A stretch of 64,000 nucleotides of DNA from Eutreptiella sp. 'Long Island Sound 2002' (lineage: Eukaryota > Euglenozoa > Euglenophyceae > Eutreptiales > Eutreptiaceae), in the NCBI GenBank assembly GCA_964036045.1, contig OZ038381.1, positions 124,503,708-124,567,707 on the forward strand. The letters are read 5' to 3'. This document shows, piece by piece, positions 1 through 11,895 of this stretch. Position numbers and translations under genes: made by a program. Position 1 is the first letter of the stretch. Each line of letters starts with the position of its first letter. The notes under the pieces are model-generated. The model had not been told where the DNA came from and did not search any database. It saw nothing but the letters and a program-made list of their open reading frames with translations.

Positions 1-1420
1 CACCGGGCCCACTTGTGGGCCACTTCTCATTCCGCGTTTGGCTTTGAAGCGTTTGGGACCCCATTGGCGTCAGGGGTTATGTAGACCACCGGCCCACTTG
101 TGGGTCCATTCTGATTCCGTTCCCCGTTTTGAAGCGTTGGAGACCCCCCAAGTGGCAAGGGTCATGTAGCAACCATGCCCACTTCTGTACTAGTCTTGAT
201 CCTATCTCCAGCTTTGAAGCGCTGGGGACCCCTTAGGCGGCAGGGGTGGTTTGTACCGCTGGCCCGATGATCGGTCAATTCTGATTCTGGCCCCCGCTTT
301 GAAGTGTTGGCAACCTCGAAGTGGTAAGGCGACCCTGCGACCCACTTGTGGGCCAGTTCACATTTTGTTTCCCGCTGTGAAACGTTGTGCACCCGTCGGG
401 TGGCAGGGGCTATGTAGCCACCCGGCCCACTTGTTGGCCACTTCTCATTGCGTCTTTGGCTTTGAAGTGTTGGGGACCCCACCTGTGGCAGGGGTTATGT
501 AGACCTCCCGGCCCACTTGTGTGTCAATTTTGATTGTGTTCCCTACCCTGAAGCGTTGGGGACCCCCCAGGTGGCAGGGGTTATGTAGACTGCCGGCCCA
601 CTTGGAGGTCAATTCTGAATCTGTCCCCCGCTTTGAAAACGTTGGGGACCCCCGAGCTGGCAAGGGTTATGTAGCCACTGGGCCCGCTTGTTGGCCACTT
701 CTCATTCCGTCCTTAGCTTTGAAGCGTTGGGCACCCAACCGGCGGCAGGGATTGTGTAGACTGCCCGGCCCACTTGTGGGTCAATTCTGATTCTGTCCCC
801 CGCTTTGAACCTTTCAGGACCCCCTAGGCGGCAGTGGTTATGGAGGCGGCTGGCCCATTTGTGTGCCACTTCTGATCCCGTCCCCCGCTTTGAAGCGTTG
901 GGGACCCCCGAGGCGGCAGGATTTATGTAGCCACCAGGCCCATTTGTGGGCCACTTCAGATTATGTCCCCCTCTCTGCAGCGGTGGCGACCCCCAGGCGG
1001 TATAGGTTATGTAGCCACCGGACCCGCTGGTCGGCCAAGTCTGACTCTGTCCCCCGTTTTGAGGCTTTGGGGACCTTCGAGGTGGCAGGGGTTATGTAGC
1101 CACCCGGCCCACTTCTGGGCCCCTTCTCATTTTGCCCCCCGCTCCGAAGCGTTGGGGACCCCCCAGGTGGCAAGGGTTATGTAGCCACACGGCCCACTTG
1201 TGGGCCAATTTTGATTCCGTCCCTCTCTCTGTAGCGGTGGTGACCCCCCAGTTGTCAGGGCTTACGTAGCCACTAGGCCCAATGGTGGGCCTCTTCTGAT
1301 TCTGTTCCCCGCTATTCGGGACCACTAGACAGCAGGGGTTTTGTAGCCACCCGGCCAGTTGTTGGCCACTTCTGACTTTGTGCCCCGTTTTGTGGCGTCA
1401 GGGACTCCCCAAGTGGTAGG
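1..1420 (+). repeat. ~85-bp satellite array, orientation A
   Basis: Tandem units of about 85 bp, diverged from one another. Each carries a 16-nt near-palindrome (ggcccacttgtgggcc), then a block ending in tttgaagcgttggggaccc and a block ending ggcaggggttatgtagcc. The near-palindrome recurs at about 5, 91 and 178, which sets the period. Open frames through the array come only from the lack of stops in the unit, so I do not call genes. The array starts before the window. Confidence 0.93.
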
Positions 1421-1424
1421 AAAA

Positions 1425-1640
1425 ATCGTCACGTGGTGCAATTTTTTTTTTGCGGTAAGTCGTGTACTTTTTTTTTGCGGTAAATGTGTGTAACAAAATT
1501 GTCGTGTCGTGTAATTTTTTTTTTGCGGTAATGCGTGTGACCGGCTTACACGACTTACCGCAAAAAAAAATTACACGACTAGCCGATTTTTTTCTTACAC
1601 ACATTTGGGCATTGTTGCAAACGAAAACAAGGAAAAAAGG
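1425..1640. mobile_element. T-rich hairpin element with GCGGTAA modules (MITE-like)
   Basis: Non-satellite insert built from repeats of a run of 9-10 T followed by gcggtaa and a gtcgtgt block. Two arms (about 1506-1531 and 1555-1579) are inverted copies of each other apart from one T, so the centre can form a 25-bp hairpin. It sits exactly where the 85-bp array reverses orientation. A longer relative lies at 14105-14420. No coding capacity. A non-autonomous mobile element is an inference from the inverted repeat and the second copy. Confidence 0.6.
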
Positions 1641-1649
1641 AGGGACAGG

Positions 1650-4600
1650 ATCAGACGTGGCCCGGAAGTGGGCCTTGTGGCTACATAACCCCTGCCACCT
1701 GGGAAGACCCCAACGCTTCACAGCGGGGGATTGAACCAGAAGTAGCCAACAAGCGGGTCCAGTGGCTACATAAACCCTGTTACTTGGGAAGACCCCACCA
1801 CTTCACAGCGGGAGACAAATCAGAAGTGTCCCACAAGCGAGTCGGGTGGCTACATAACCCTTGCCGCCTCGGGGGTCCCCACTGCTGCGGAGAGGGGGAC
1901 TGAATCACAAGTGGCCAACAACTGGGCCGCGTGAACACATAACCTCTGCCGTCTAGGGGTACTGAACAATTCGGAGCGGGGGACCAAATCAGAAGGTGCC
2001 CACAGGTGGGCTGGGTGGCTACATAACCCTTGCCACCTCGAGGGTCCCGAACGCTTCACGGGGGGGGGGGGGGCATAATGAGAATTCACCCACAATTGGG
2101 CCTAGTGGCTACAGAAGCCCCGACACCTGGGGGGGTCCCCGGCGCTTCAAAGCGGGGGACAAAATCATAAACGGCCCACAAGTGGGCCTAGTGGCTTCAT
2201 AACGCGTGCCGCCTATGGGTCCAAAACGTTTCAAAGCCAAGGACGGAACAACGAGTGGGCGTGGTGGCTACATGACCCCTGCCGCCTAAGGGGTCCCCAA
2301 AGCTTCACAACGGGGAACAAATGGGCCGGCCCACAAGTGGGTCTGCTGGCTACATAACCCTTGCAGCCTGGGGGCTCCCCAACGCTTCAAAGCGGGGGAC
2401 AGAATCAGAATTGACCCACAAGTGGGCCGGCGGTCTACAAAGCCCCTTCCGCCCAGTTGGTCCCCAACGCTTCAAATCCAAGGACGCGACGAGACTTGTG
2501 GGCCACTGGCTACATAAATCCTGCCACCTGGTGGGTCCCCAATGCTCAAAGCGGGGGACAAAATCTGAAGTGGCACACAACTCGGCTAGCCGGCTACATA
2601 ACCGGTACCGCTTAGGGGGTCCCGAACGGTTCAGAGCGGGGGACAGAATCACAGGTGGCCCACAAGTGGGCTAGATGGCTACGTAACCCTTGCTAGCCGA
2701 GGGATCCCCAACACTTTAGAGCCGGGGACGGAATCAGAATTGACCCACACCTGAGCTACATGGCTGGCTGCACACACAAAAACATGGGCTACAATGTCCT
2801 TGGCCCCTTGGCGCTTGTTCACCGGTGTGCGCGCCCGGCGTGTTCTGTGTGCGGTGTCCGTGGCCACTTGGCGCTTTTTCACCGGTGTGTGCGCTTGGTG
2901 TGTGGTGTGTGCGGTGTCCTTGGCCACTTGGCGCCTGTTCACCGACGTGCGCGCTAATGTGGCCCACAAGTGGGTCGAATGACTATATAACCCCTAGCAT
3001 CGGGGGGTCCCCAACGCTTCAAAGCGGGAAACAAAATCAGAAATGGCTGACAAAGTGGCCAGGCGGCTACACAACCCCACCTACGTGGCGGTTCCAAAAC
3101 ACTTCAAAGCGGGGTACGGATTCAGAAGGGGCCCACAAATGGGCCGCGTGGCTACAAAAACCTTGCCGCATGAGGGGTCACCGACAATTCAAAGCGGGGG
3201 ACAGAATAGAAAGTGGCCCACAAGTTGGTTGGGCGGCTACACAACCCCTGCCACCGGGGTGGAAACCGCATTAAAGCGGGGGAACTAAAGCATAAGAGGC
3301 TCATAACTGGTCCGGCGGGCTATATAACCCCTAACGCATGGGTGGTCCCCAACGATTCGGAGTGCATGACAAAATCGGAAGTAGCCCACAAGCGGGTCGG
3401 CTAGCTACATAACCCCGACCACCAAGGGGGTCCCCAATGCTTCACAATGGGTGACATAATCAGAAGTGGCCCAGAAGTGGGCCAAGTGGCTAGATAACAC
3501 CTACCGCTAGGGGCGTCTCCGACGCTTCAAAGCCGGGGATAAGATCATAAGTGGTGAACAAGTGGGTAGAGTTGCTACATAACCGCTGCTGCCTAGGGAA
3601 TCCCAAAGAGTTCAAAGCGGGGGACAAAATCACAAGTGGACCAGAATTGGGCCGGGTGGCTACATGACCCCTACCACCTAGGGGGTCCCCAACCCTTCAA
3701 AGAGGTGAAGTGAGTCAGAGATGGCCACAAGTGGGCCTGGTGGCTACATAACCAACACCGCCTGGGGCGTCCCCAACGCTTTAGAGCGGGAGACGGAAGC
3801 AGAAACGAGCCGCAAGTGCGCCGGGTGGCTATATAACCCTTGCCATCTTGGGGGTCCCCAACGCTTTAGAGCGGGGGACAGAATTAGAAGTGGCCCACAA
3901 AAAGGTCCGATGGATACATAACCCCTGGCCTCGGGGGTCCTTGACGCTTCAGAGAGGGGGACAGACTGGCAAGAGCCCACAAGTGGGCCTGATGGCGACA
4001 TAACCCCTGCCGCCTGAGAGGTCCCCAACACATTAGAGCACGGGACAGAATGAGAGGTGGTCCACAAGCGGGCCGGATGGCGACATAACCCCTGCCACCA
4101 GGGGAGTCCCCAACACTTCAGAGCGGGGAACACAATCGTGAGTGGGTGACAAATGGACCGGGCGGCTACATAACCTAGGGGGTCCCCAATACGTCAAAGC
4201 GGTGGACAGAATCAAACATGGGCCAGCCGCCTGCATAACCTGTGCCGCCTAGTTGGTCCTAAACGGTTTGGAGCAGGGGACGGAATCCCAAGTGGCCCAC
4301 AAGTGGGCCAGATGGCTATCTGACCCCTGCCGCCTAAGGGTCCCCGGAGCGGAGAACAAAACCAAAAGTAGCCCACAAGCGGATCCGGTGGTTCCAATAC
4401 CCCCAAACCAGGGGCATTCCCAAACGCTTCTGAGCGGGGGACAAAATGAGAAATGGCCGACAAGTGGGCCGGATGCCTACATAACCCCTCCGGCCTTGGG
4501 TGTCCCCAACGCTTTAGAGAGTGGGAACGAATCACAAATGGCCCGCAAATGGGGCTAGTGGCTGCATGAGCCCCCCCTACCGCCTGGGGGGATCCCCAAT

Positions 4601-5210
4601 ACTTGAAAGCCGGGGACAGAATCACAAGTGGCGCACAAGTCGGCCAGCCGGCAACATAATTGCTGCGGCCAAGGGGGTCCCCGACGCTGCATAGCGCAGG
4701 ACGCAATCATAGAGGGCCCAAAAGTGGCCCAGGTGGCTACATGCCAGTGTCGCCTGGGGGGTCCCCAACGCTTCAAAAGGGGGGACATGATAAAAAATAG
4801 GCCACAAGTGGGCCTCGTGGCTACATAACCTCTGCTGCGTGAGGGGTTCCCAACGCTTTAGAGCCGGGGACAGAATCTAAAGTGGCCAACAAGTGGGCCT
4901 GGTGGCTACATGGCCCTTGCCACCTAGGGGGTCCCCAACGCTTCAAAGCAGGGGATAGAATCAGAATTGACGCACCAGCGGGCCAACGGGCCACATAACC
5001 GTTGCAGCCTTGGGGGTCCGCATTGATTCCAAGCGGGGAACAAAATCAGAAATGGCTGACAAATAGACCAAGCGGCTACATGAATCCCGATGTGTGGGGG
5101 GCCTCAAAAGCTTCAAAGGGGGCAACGGAATCACAAGGGGTCCCCAACGCTTCACACAGGGGGACTTAATCAAAATTGGCCCACAAGTGAGCCGAGTGGC
5201 TAGATCCCGG
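1650..5210 (-). repeat. ~85-bp satellite array, orientation B
   Basis: Same satellite as at the window start, now reading as its reverse complement: ggcccacaagtgggcc, then ggctacataacccctgcc, then ccccaacgcttcaaagcggggga. About 40 diverged units, with no long unit-free gap except a 60-bp repeat insert at 2760-2960. The unit 16-mer remains quasi-palindromic in both orientations. Confidence 0.93.
2801..2955. repeat. 60-bp minisatellite inside the 85-bp array
   Basis: Two full copies and one partial copy of an exact 60-bp period (2801-2860, 2861-2920, 2921-2955). Each starts tggccmcttggcg and contains ttcaccggtgtg and a gtgtgcggtgtcc block. It is unrelated to the surrounding 85-bp unit, so it is a separate insertion or local expansion. 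Confidence 0.9.
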
Positions 5211-5460
5211 GGGGGTCGGGACAATGGGCCGACTCCTTCTCGCTTCGGTGCCACTTCCACGGCGGGGGGAAGTTGGGTCGGGGAGGGGGGGGGGTTAGGG
5301 GGCCAGCTAGAGGGGGCGGGGGGGCTCCAATACCCTACATATATGGTGTGAAATGGCCGCCTCATCACACTGATCACTTTGAGGTAGAGATGTAGGAGCA
5401 AAAAAAATTGCAACAAGGGGGGGGGGGGGGCATGGTAGGCGGTACTTTTGCTTAAGGGCA
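5211..5460. other. G-rich spacer between satellite and transposon
   Basis: Non-satellite stretch with several G-runs (around 5285-5335 and a run of about 13 G near 5417-5430). No ORF with coding character. It marks the boundary between the 85-bp array and the decayed transposase-like element. Confidence 0.5.
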
Positions 5461-5792
5461 CAGCACCCCCGAATCAATCCCCGGCCACTATTGCCAAGGG
5501 CGTGCCACCCAAGCCGAACCATGCTGTTTTCAAGGCAGAGTTGGCGTATGTTTTGAAACCCTTTGGAGGAGCACGGGAATGGGAGGGGGTGAGCACCACG
5601 TGCACTACGTCTTTTAACAAAAAAAAAAAAGAAGTTCTCTCTGCGCAATACGTGCCCACAACGTGCGCACAGACAACAATGGTGCATCGTGTGCACGAAC
5701 GTGTCACGTGCCCTTCGTGGGGTGCTCCTCCTTGGGGTCCGGAAACATGGGTGATGGAAGTGGTCGAGTTGAAGGAGGCAAAGGAACGAGGC

Positions 5793-8300
5793 CTAATAGC
5801 GCTGGTCCGGGGGACTATCAAAGTAGTCCTCCTCTTCGCTAGACACATTGCTTGTCGGACGGGCTCTTTTTTGTGTGGCCTCAAGCAGAGCGTCCCGGAA
5901 CTTGCGATGTTTGGCCCGCTTCCCACTGGACTTCAATGGCCGTGTCCGACAATCCCCCTCTGTAGTGGCCTCCGATTCGGAAGGTGGCATTGTTGGGGTA
6001 TGAGATGCTGTGGGTCGTGTGGAGTGGGAGGAGGAGGAGGAGGAGGAGGAGGAGGAGGAGGAGGAGGAGGAGGAGGAGGAGAAAGAGCTATTGTTGGTGG
6101 TGGCATTGTTGGTGAAAGGTGTTGTGGAAGGGGTAGGCGTGTCAACCCCTTTTTGCTTCTTTGCGCTATCCTTCAAGGCGCCAATGTCCCATTTGCGGAA
6201 ACATGCTTCCTCCTCCTCGAGCACGCGAAGGCCATGTGGAATGGGAGCATGGGGATGGGCAGCCTCAAAGTGCGCAGGCACACTGTACAATCAAACGGTG
6301 GTGGTGCAATGGGGGCAATTCATGTGTTGGTTGGTGCAAGGGTTGGCCTTTGTTGCCGTTGACATTCGGCTCCAAGAGATGGCACAGGGCTACGACGGGC
6401 AAGTAGTGACCGCCACAGCCATGCGCCTTCAAGTTGACCTCAATTGCAACGGTAAGCGAATTGTGCACTCATCCCGTGATCCTCAAAAACCACAAATGTT
6501 GGCACGTGACCGTGCTGCTTGTCCCTCAATGTGGTGACCCTGTATAATATGCTGTCCAACGTTCGTGCGCAACCCTCGATGCGGCACGGTCTCGTGGCAA
6601 ATGCGGCATTTTACACTATTTGGGCCACTTTCCGTTGCCACCTTATCATCAGTGGGGACGGTGGGCATGCAAGGGTAGGGATCCCGTGGAATAGTGGGCA
6701 CTACAGTGGGAGCACAATGAATGCACCACTCAGCCAACACCTTCAAAGTGGTGGTGTGCTGGTACCACCTATTCTCGACGTGGCTTTCCAGGGTCACAAA
6801 TTGGCAATTTTCCCCACGCATTTGTACAATCCGGGGATTCAACATGCCATTCCAAACATGCAAATCAGGGCCAGGTCGATGCTCGAATGGCATTAATTGG
6901 CCATGGACGATGAGGTTGTCAGAAGACTCATTGACATCATAAGTGTGGTCCATAGCTTGGCGGCCACTAGCATCCGTCGCGGTGTGTACGTACACGATAG
7001 CGAGGGAGATGACCGTACCGTAGTACATTGCCGTGGCCACCAAATCCCCGGCAATTGGCATGTTCTCACAGTGTGCCTGCGCCGGAACATCAAGAACGTG
7101 TCCAGGCCTAGGCTAGCTGAGGGCGGCGGCCAACCCGTCGTGGCCCAACTTCTCAAAGGAATTGTGGATCAAATCGTTCAAAACCTGTTATTTGCCGACA
7201 AAAGCGCCGTTGTAAGAGATGGCGGAGGCTTGCTGCAAAGCTTGATCCGCCTCGTCCGCTCCTTCTACAAACCCATCGCCAAAATCCTCGTTCTCCTCAT
7301 CAGCATAGATGTTGTCGTCCTCTTCCAGGTCCTTGTTGTCCACCTCAAGCACCGTCGCGTGAGGAGCAAACAGCCCGAAACCCTCTTTGCATTCAACACC
7401 CACGCCAAGTTCTTTCTCAGCAATGGCCATGCCATCAACCCACGCCTTGCAAAGGTCAACATCCGCGACATAACAGGGGCCCGCCCTGGCCGGGGTCGTG
7501 TTATCACCATATTTTGCTCGCTTCCGACGACGCCGCCACTTCGGCTCAAGGGCGAACAACTCCTCAAGTTGGGCAACAACGTCCAAACGGTGGCGCAATT
7601 GAAGGATGTCCAATACACCTCCCGTCCCACGTGCCGTGCGCACAATGCTGAAGAGAGTCTCGATCAAGTCGTTCCCCCGCAAGCATATGAAGTATTGGCA
7701 GCCAGGAAAGTGTTTCCGCATGAACTCCACATCCGCAAAAACACTAGAGAGCTCACACTGCATGTCCATGTATAAGGCCTTGGGGAACAGGTTCTACTTT
7801 TGTTGGAGCTTGTACAAGTGGATGGCGGCGGCGGCGGCGGAGGTTAAGCGGTCTTGAAAACTATGGGAGTTCGCATAGTAGTAGTTGTCGGTGTGCTTCA
7901 AGAACCAGTGCAGCTCCTTGACCGCCGATGCTTGCCCAAACCCGGAAGGATCCAACCAACCATGATCCGCTTCCGCAATGTTCGACACCGCACGTGTGAT
8001 GCGCAATGCATTGGGGGCCGACATGAAATCCGTTTCCTTGGTAGCCACACCAATGTCTTTGGCGGTTCCCAGCTTGTCCACAAGATCAATTAGCACGGTC
8101 ACCGTGATGGCTACACCCGCAACCTCCATAGCGGTACGGCTACACATCTTCCGCGTGCGCCGCTTGGTGATGTGGCGCTGGTCTTTTGAGATGGTGGCCC
8201 CCTCTTTTGTACGGAGATGCTGTAGGAGTGGGCAACCTGGGATGTTGCTTTCAACTTGTACCATCTCATTCATCGCCTTCCGCCACCTTTGCATCGCCAT
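5793..8300 (-). pseudogene. Transposase-like C-terminal part with seven in-frame stops
   Basis: A single reading frame runs for 836 codons without any frameshift. It is broken only by stops at 7794 (TAG), 7188 (TAA), 7113 (TAG), 6483 (TGA), 6429 (TGA), 6390 (TAG) and 6291 (TGA). Visible in order: a helical region, LYMDMQ near 7.77 kb, then RGNDLIETLFSIVRT and a DILQLRHRLD block near 7.6 kb. An acidic stretch follows, then a CRICHETVP..H..H finger near 6.56 kb, a CGF.GSRDEC block, a CPHC....H....H finger near 6.3 kb and a tail with about 18 serines near 6.05 kb. Some stops fall where relatives would have Trp (6291) or Cys (6483), so this copy is inactive. Catalytic assignment of the GxDxxE block is my inference. 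Confidence 0.7.
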
Positions 8301-9486
8301 CCGTTGCGTAGCTCATCATAGGACCCACCTTCTCTTGCACGGCATCCCAAAGATTGCGCATCTTCTCCGTTTGAGCTTTAGCTTCTTCGGAGGTGAAGTG
8401 GTTACATGAGGCGATACAAGCTATAGGCACAACGGCGTAGTTACGGTCGTAGTGCCGTGAGACCGCAACAACTCGAGCATGCTCCGCAACGTACCACGTT
8501 CCGTTCTGCACATTGGTGATGATGGGGATTAAATCGGACATGGTCTTGAAGTACACACGTGGGGCATGCTCACACAGCCCTAAAACTTCATCATTTGGGC
8601 CAAGCACAAGTCGTTGCACATTGGAGATCTCGTCAAAGTGCGCTGTCACGGGAGCGCGTTCCAATTCCTCCCAAGCTTGGTAGGCGATTCCTGAGTCACA
8701 CAACTCCTGAGTCACACGATGCGTAATACGTGCCGCAAGTCGTTGCGTGTGCCGCACGGAGGGGAGGAAATTTGTAGCATGCAAAATTTGCACCGCGCTA
8801 GGGCCTCCAACACGGTATAACAACACCGCCGATCGGCCGGAATCGATGTGGGCGGCGGCGCCAGAGGACAAAAGATTGGGGAGTCTGCTGGGGGTGGATC
8901 TGGGCAGAATATGTTGACGAATTGGTCCATAGGCCGGGCCTTGGCCTGCGATTCGACTAGGGCAATGGGGGCTATCCAAGCCTTGTGCTTCTTGGACAAA
9001 TGGAAATGTTGTTGTCGCTCGTGAGAAGCGACAGTGTCGTTGAAATGATGTCCACAACCACATTGCTTCGGGATGCAGCCGCACGCCCCACTGATTGCCG
9101 TCGGGTGCCCACAGAGACCTTGGCAGGCCGCAACCTTCGAGGGAGGTTTCAAGAGCAAAAGTGTAGATGGAATGCTGTAGTTGGGAACGGGGGTTGGATT
9201 GGGTTGTTGGGAAGCCGGAATGCACGTGTGCCCGCATTTGTTGTGGTAGAAGTGTGATGGAGCAGGCATCACACTTCTTGTGCACCCCTTTCTTTCCACA
9301 AATGTTGCAAGGTCGCTCATACCACTTAAGAGTGTCTGTGTGTGCCATTTTTTGGGAACGATGGTGTCTAGGTTTCGGCAAATGCCATGGGTTGGATAGT
9401 CCCATATCATGCAACAACAATACAAACCGGATAGAAAGGCTCACCATTGGTATCCGGGCCTTTTTGAGCTCCATTTCGGCTCCCAC
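8266..9486 (-). pseudogene. Transposase-like N-terminal part (zinc finger), frame-shifted
   Basis: Unclear family member; N-terminal part of the element's large protein. An early C2-type cluster (CNICGKKGVHKKCDAC) is visible near 9.35 kb. A second Cys/His-rich block (CGCIPKQCGCGHHF) lies in another frame near 9.06 kb, so the frame changes at least twice within 8.7-9.3 kb. The downstream half, about 8300-8750, reads coherently and ends with an ATDGDAK-like block; similar fungal proteins have a DGDxKR-type motif there. The frame then shifts into the next piece (8300 downwards). A separate ORF at 9488-9820 (minus) has coding-like composition but no family I recognise and may be the 5' part. Confidence 0.55.
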
Positions 9487-9899
9487 CTCATCGTAGTAGG
9501 CATGGCTTCAGACGACGTGCCTGGGTGTCCAAGGACCACGCCCCGTCCCCGGTCATCAGTTTCTCTATGGCCACCACCAAGAAAAATTGGCGGACGACTT
9601 CACACAGTAACCCCTGGTTGATTGGTCCCCCACTTGCATACACATCCATAGAGTGTGGCCCCTTTTCGCCAATCCTAATATATAGGCCATTTGCTCCAAA
9701 AACGCAAATATCAGGGTTGACAAAAAAGTGCACCTCCGGCTGGCATGCAAGCGTATTATATTGGGGTATCATCCTTGCCAAAGGGACGCATTGTGGCCGA
9801 GTTCTTAATGCATACACCATTGCTTGCTATAGAGCAAAGTAGTAAGCATGACAATATGCATCAATGGCTTGTTCAAGAAAGAAGAAAGAAGAATTGGGT

Positions 9900-10175
9900 G
9901 CCTAATAAAGCGGGACAAACTCAGAATTGGCCCAAAAGTGGGTAGAAATGCTACATAACCCCTACATTCTCGGGGGCCCCCAAATGAAGGAGGACAAAAT
10001 CAAAATTGGCCCACAAGTAGGCGGAAATGCTACATAGCCCCTGCATTCTCGGGGATCCCCAAACAAAGGGGGACAAAATCAGAATTGGCTGCCTAAGCCC
10101 TGCCTTTTGGGGGGCCCATAAGTGGGCCGAAATGCTACATAACCCTTGCATTCTCGGGTATCCCCAACAAATGAG
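9900..10175 (-). repeat. Short 85-bp-family satellite block with shortened units
   Basis: Three to four units of the satellite in orientation B, with a shorter period (about 78-85 bp) because the ccccaacgcttcaaagc part is reduced. Units share ggcccacaagt and aatgctacataacccctgcattctcgg blocks. They resemble each other more than the rest of the array, suggesting a local re-expansion. Confidence 0.85.
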
Positions 10176-10600
10176 ACAACATCAAAGCACAACAAAAAAC
10201 AAAAAAAACAAAGAAAAAAATTTCCATCTTGTCCCTAACCCTTTCTGGGTCCTGCATATTGCCCCCCACTGGGGATTGAACCCATGACCTTAGAGATGCA
10301 GAGGCACTGCTTTACCCACTAGGGTATGGGCCATCTCTGACATACCTTTGCACAGGGGTGGTATTGATATTTGGTCCAAATGGGTTTTCATCCATAGTGG
10401 GGTTCTGCTGAAAAAACTGAGTATCTTGAGTATAGACACATAGGGTGAAAACCCATTTTTTGACCCTCTAGTGGTTCAGTCAAATTGGTCTTAGGGCGCC
10501 TTTGGCTCTGATGGTCCTGCACTTCGGTGCCAATATCCAGGGTTGGGGGGGGGAGGGGGGGGGGGGTCGGCGTAAAGGACCCGGGCATGGCGACCCCCCC
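10176..10600. other. Unique spacer holding a tRNA-like sequence
   Basis: A satellite-free interval. It contains an A-rich tract (10185-10220), the tRNA-like sequence at 10261-10331 and unrecognised sequence to about 10540. A G-run region (10545-10570) follows, and the satellite then resumes. A tRNA head followed by unrelated sequence would suit a SINE, but no second copy is visible in the window. Confidence 0.5.
10261..10331 (-). tRNA. tRNA-like sequence (tRNA pseudogene or tRNA-derived SINE head)
   Basis: On the minus strand an A-box-like block (TACCCTAGTGGG) and a B-box-like block (GGTTCAATCCC) lie 44 nt apart, the spacing of tRNA positions 8 and 52. The T-stem pairs at four of five positions. 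The inner four pairs of the acceptor stem form, but the outer three do not. No paired anticodon stem can be drawn, so I assign no anticodon. It is most likely a decayed tRNA gene or the tRNA-derived 5' end of a SINE with intact Pol III promoter boxes. Confidence 0.45.
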
Positions 10601-10604
10601 CCCG

Positions 10605-11500
10605 CGGGGGCTAGATAAACCCTGCCAACTCAAGGGTCCCCTAGGCTGCAGAGCGGGAAACAACATCAGAAAAGGCCAACAAGTGGGCCGGGTATCTACA
10701 TAACCCCTACTGTTGGGGGAGTCCCCAACGCTTCAAAGCCGGGGTTAGAATTAGAAGTGGCCCAAAAGTGGGTGGAATGGCTACATAACCGTGGCCGCCT
10801 AGGGAGTCCCGGAAAGTTAAAAGCCGGGGGTGAAATCAGAAAGAGACCACAAGTGGGCCGGATGGCAACATGACCCCTCCCGCCAAGGGGGTCCCGTACC
10901 CTTTAGCGCGGGGGACAGAATTAGAACTGGCCCACAAGTGGGCCAGGTGGCTAGATAACCCTTGCCGACCGGGGTGGTCCCCGGCACTGTACAGCGGGGG
11001 GACAAAATCAGAAGTGGCCCACAAGAGGGCCCGGTGACTACATAACCCTGCCACATGGGGCGTCCCCAACACTTTAAAGCGGCGGACAGAATCAGAAGTG
11101 ACCCACAAGTCGGCCAACCGGCTCCATAACCTGTGCCACTAAGCGGGTCCCGAACGGTTTAGAGCGGGAGAGACAATCACAAGTGGCCCACAAGTGGGCT
11201 GAGTGGCGACATAACCCTTGCAGCCTAGGGGGTCCCCAACGGTTCAGAGAGGGAGACAGAATCAGAAGTGGCCCACAAGTGGGTTTGGTGGATACATAAC
11301 TCCTGCCGCTTCAGGGGTCCCCAACAATTCACAGCGGGGAACACAATGAGAGGTGGCCCACAATTTTGTAGGGCGGCTACATAACCCCTGCGGCCGGGGT
11401 CCAAAACGCTTCAGAGCGGAGAAACCAAATCCAAGGTGGCCCACAAGTGGGCAGGCCACCTACATACCCCTAACGCCTGGGTGGTCGCAGGGGTATGCGC
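10605..11500 (-). repeat. ~85-bp satellite array, orientation B (continued)
   Basis: About ten diverged units with ggcccacaagtgggcc and ggctacataacccctgcc blocks. The last unit runs into a ccgccagcgccagacgac sequence immediately before the 12-bp minisatellite. Confidence 0.92.
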
Positions 11501-11537
11501 CCGCCAGCGCCAGACGACGGCTCCCCGCCAGACGACT

Positions 11538-11895
11538 GGAATTATGGGAATTATGGGGAATTATGGGGAATTATGGGGAATTATGGGGAATTATGGGGAA
11601 TTATGGGGAATTATGGGGGAATTATGGGGAAGTATGGGGAATTATGGGGGAATTATGGGGAATTATGGGGGAATTATGGGGAATTATGGGGGAATTATGG
11701 GGAATTATGGGGAACTATGGGGAATTATGGGGGAATTATGGGGAATTATGGGGGAATTATGGGGAAGTATGGGGAATTATGGGGGAATTATGGGGAATTA
11801 TGGGGAATTATGGGGAATTATGGGGAATTATGGGGAATTATGGGTGAATTATGGGGAATTATGGGGAATTTTGGGGAATTATGGGGGAATTGTGG
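11538..11895. repeat. 12-13-bp minisatellite (ggaattatgggg)
   Basis: About 29 tandem copies of ggaattatgggg, some with one extra G (13 bp). Substitutions such as aagtatgg and aactatgg mark variant units. It reads open in three plus-strand frames (GIMGNYGELW peptides), which reflects low complexity, not a gene. Confidence 0.96.

Larger units (their letters stand above)
5460..9850 (-). mobile_element. Decayed DNA transposon, zinc-finger transposase-like, copy 1
   Basis: This minus-strand coding block interrupts the 85-bp satellite, which ends near 5210 and resumes near 9905. It holds zinc-binding motifs, a GxDxxExxF..RT block like the one I recall from transposase-like proteins of mushroom-forming fungi, and a poly-serine tail. 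I found no terminal inverted repeats or target-site duplication, so the ends are approximate. A relative lies at 51.1-53.6 kb. Confidence 0.65.

Noticed and set aside
5933-6537. Plus-strand poly-Glu/poly-Gly and minus-strand poly-Pro ORFs
   Set aside because: Shadows of the serine-coding triplet repeat in the minus-strand transposase tail at 6.03-6.08 kb.
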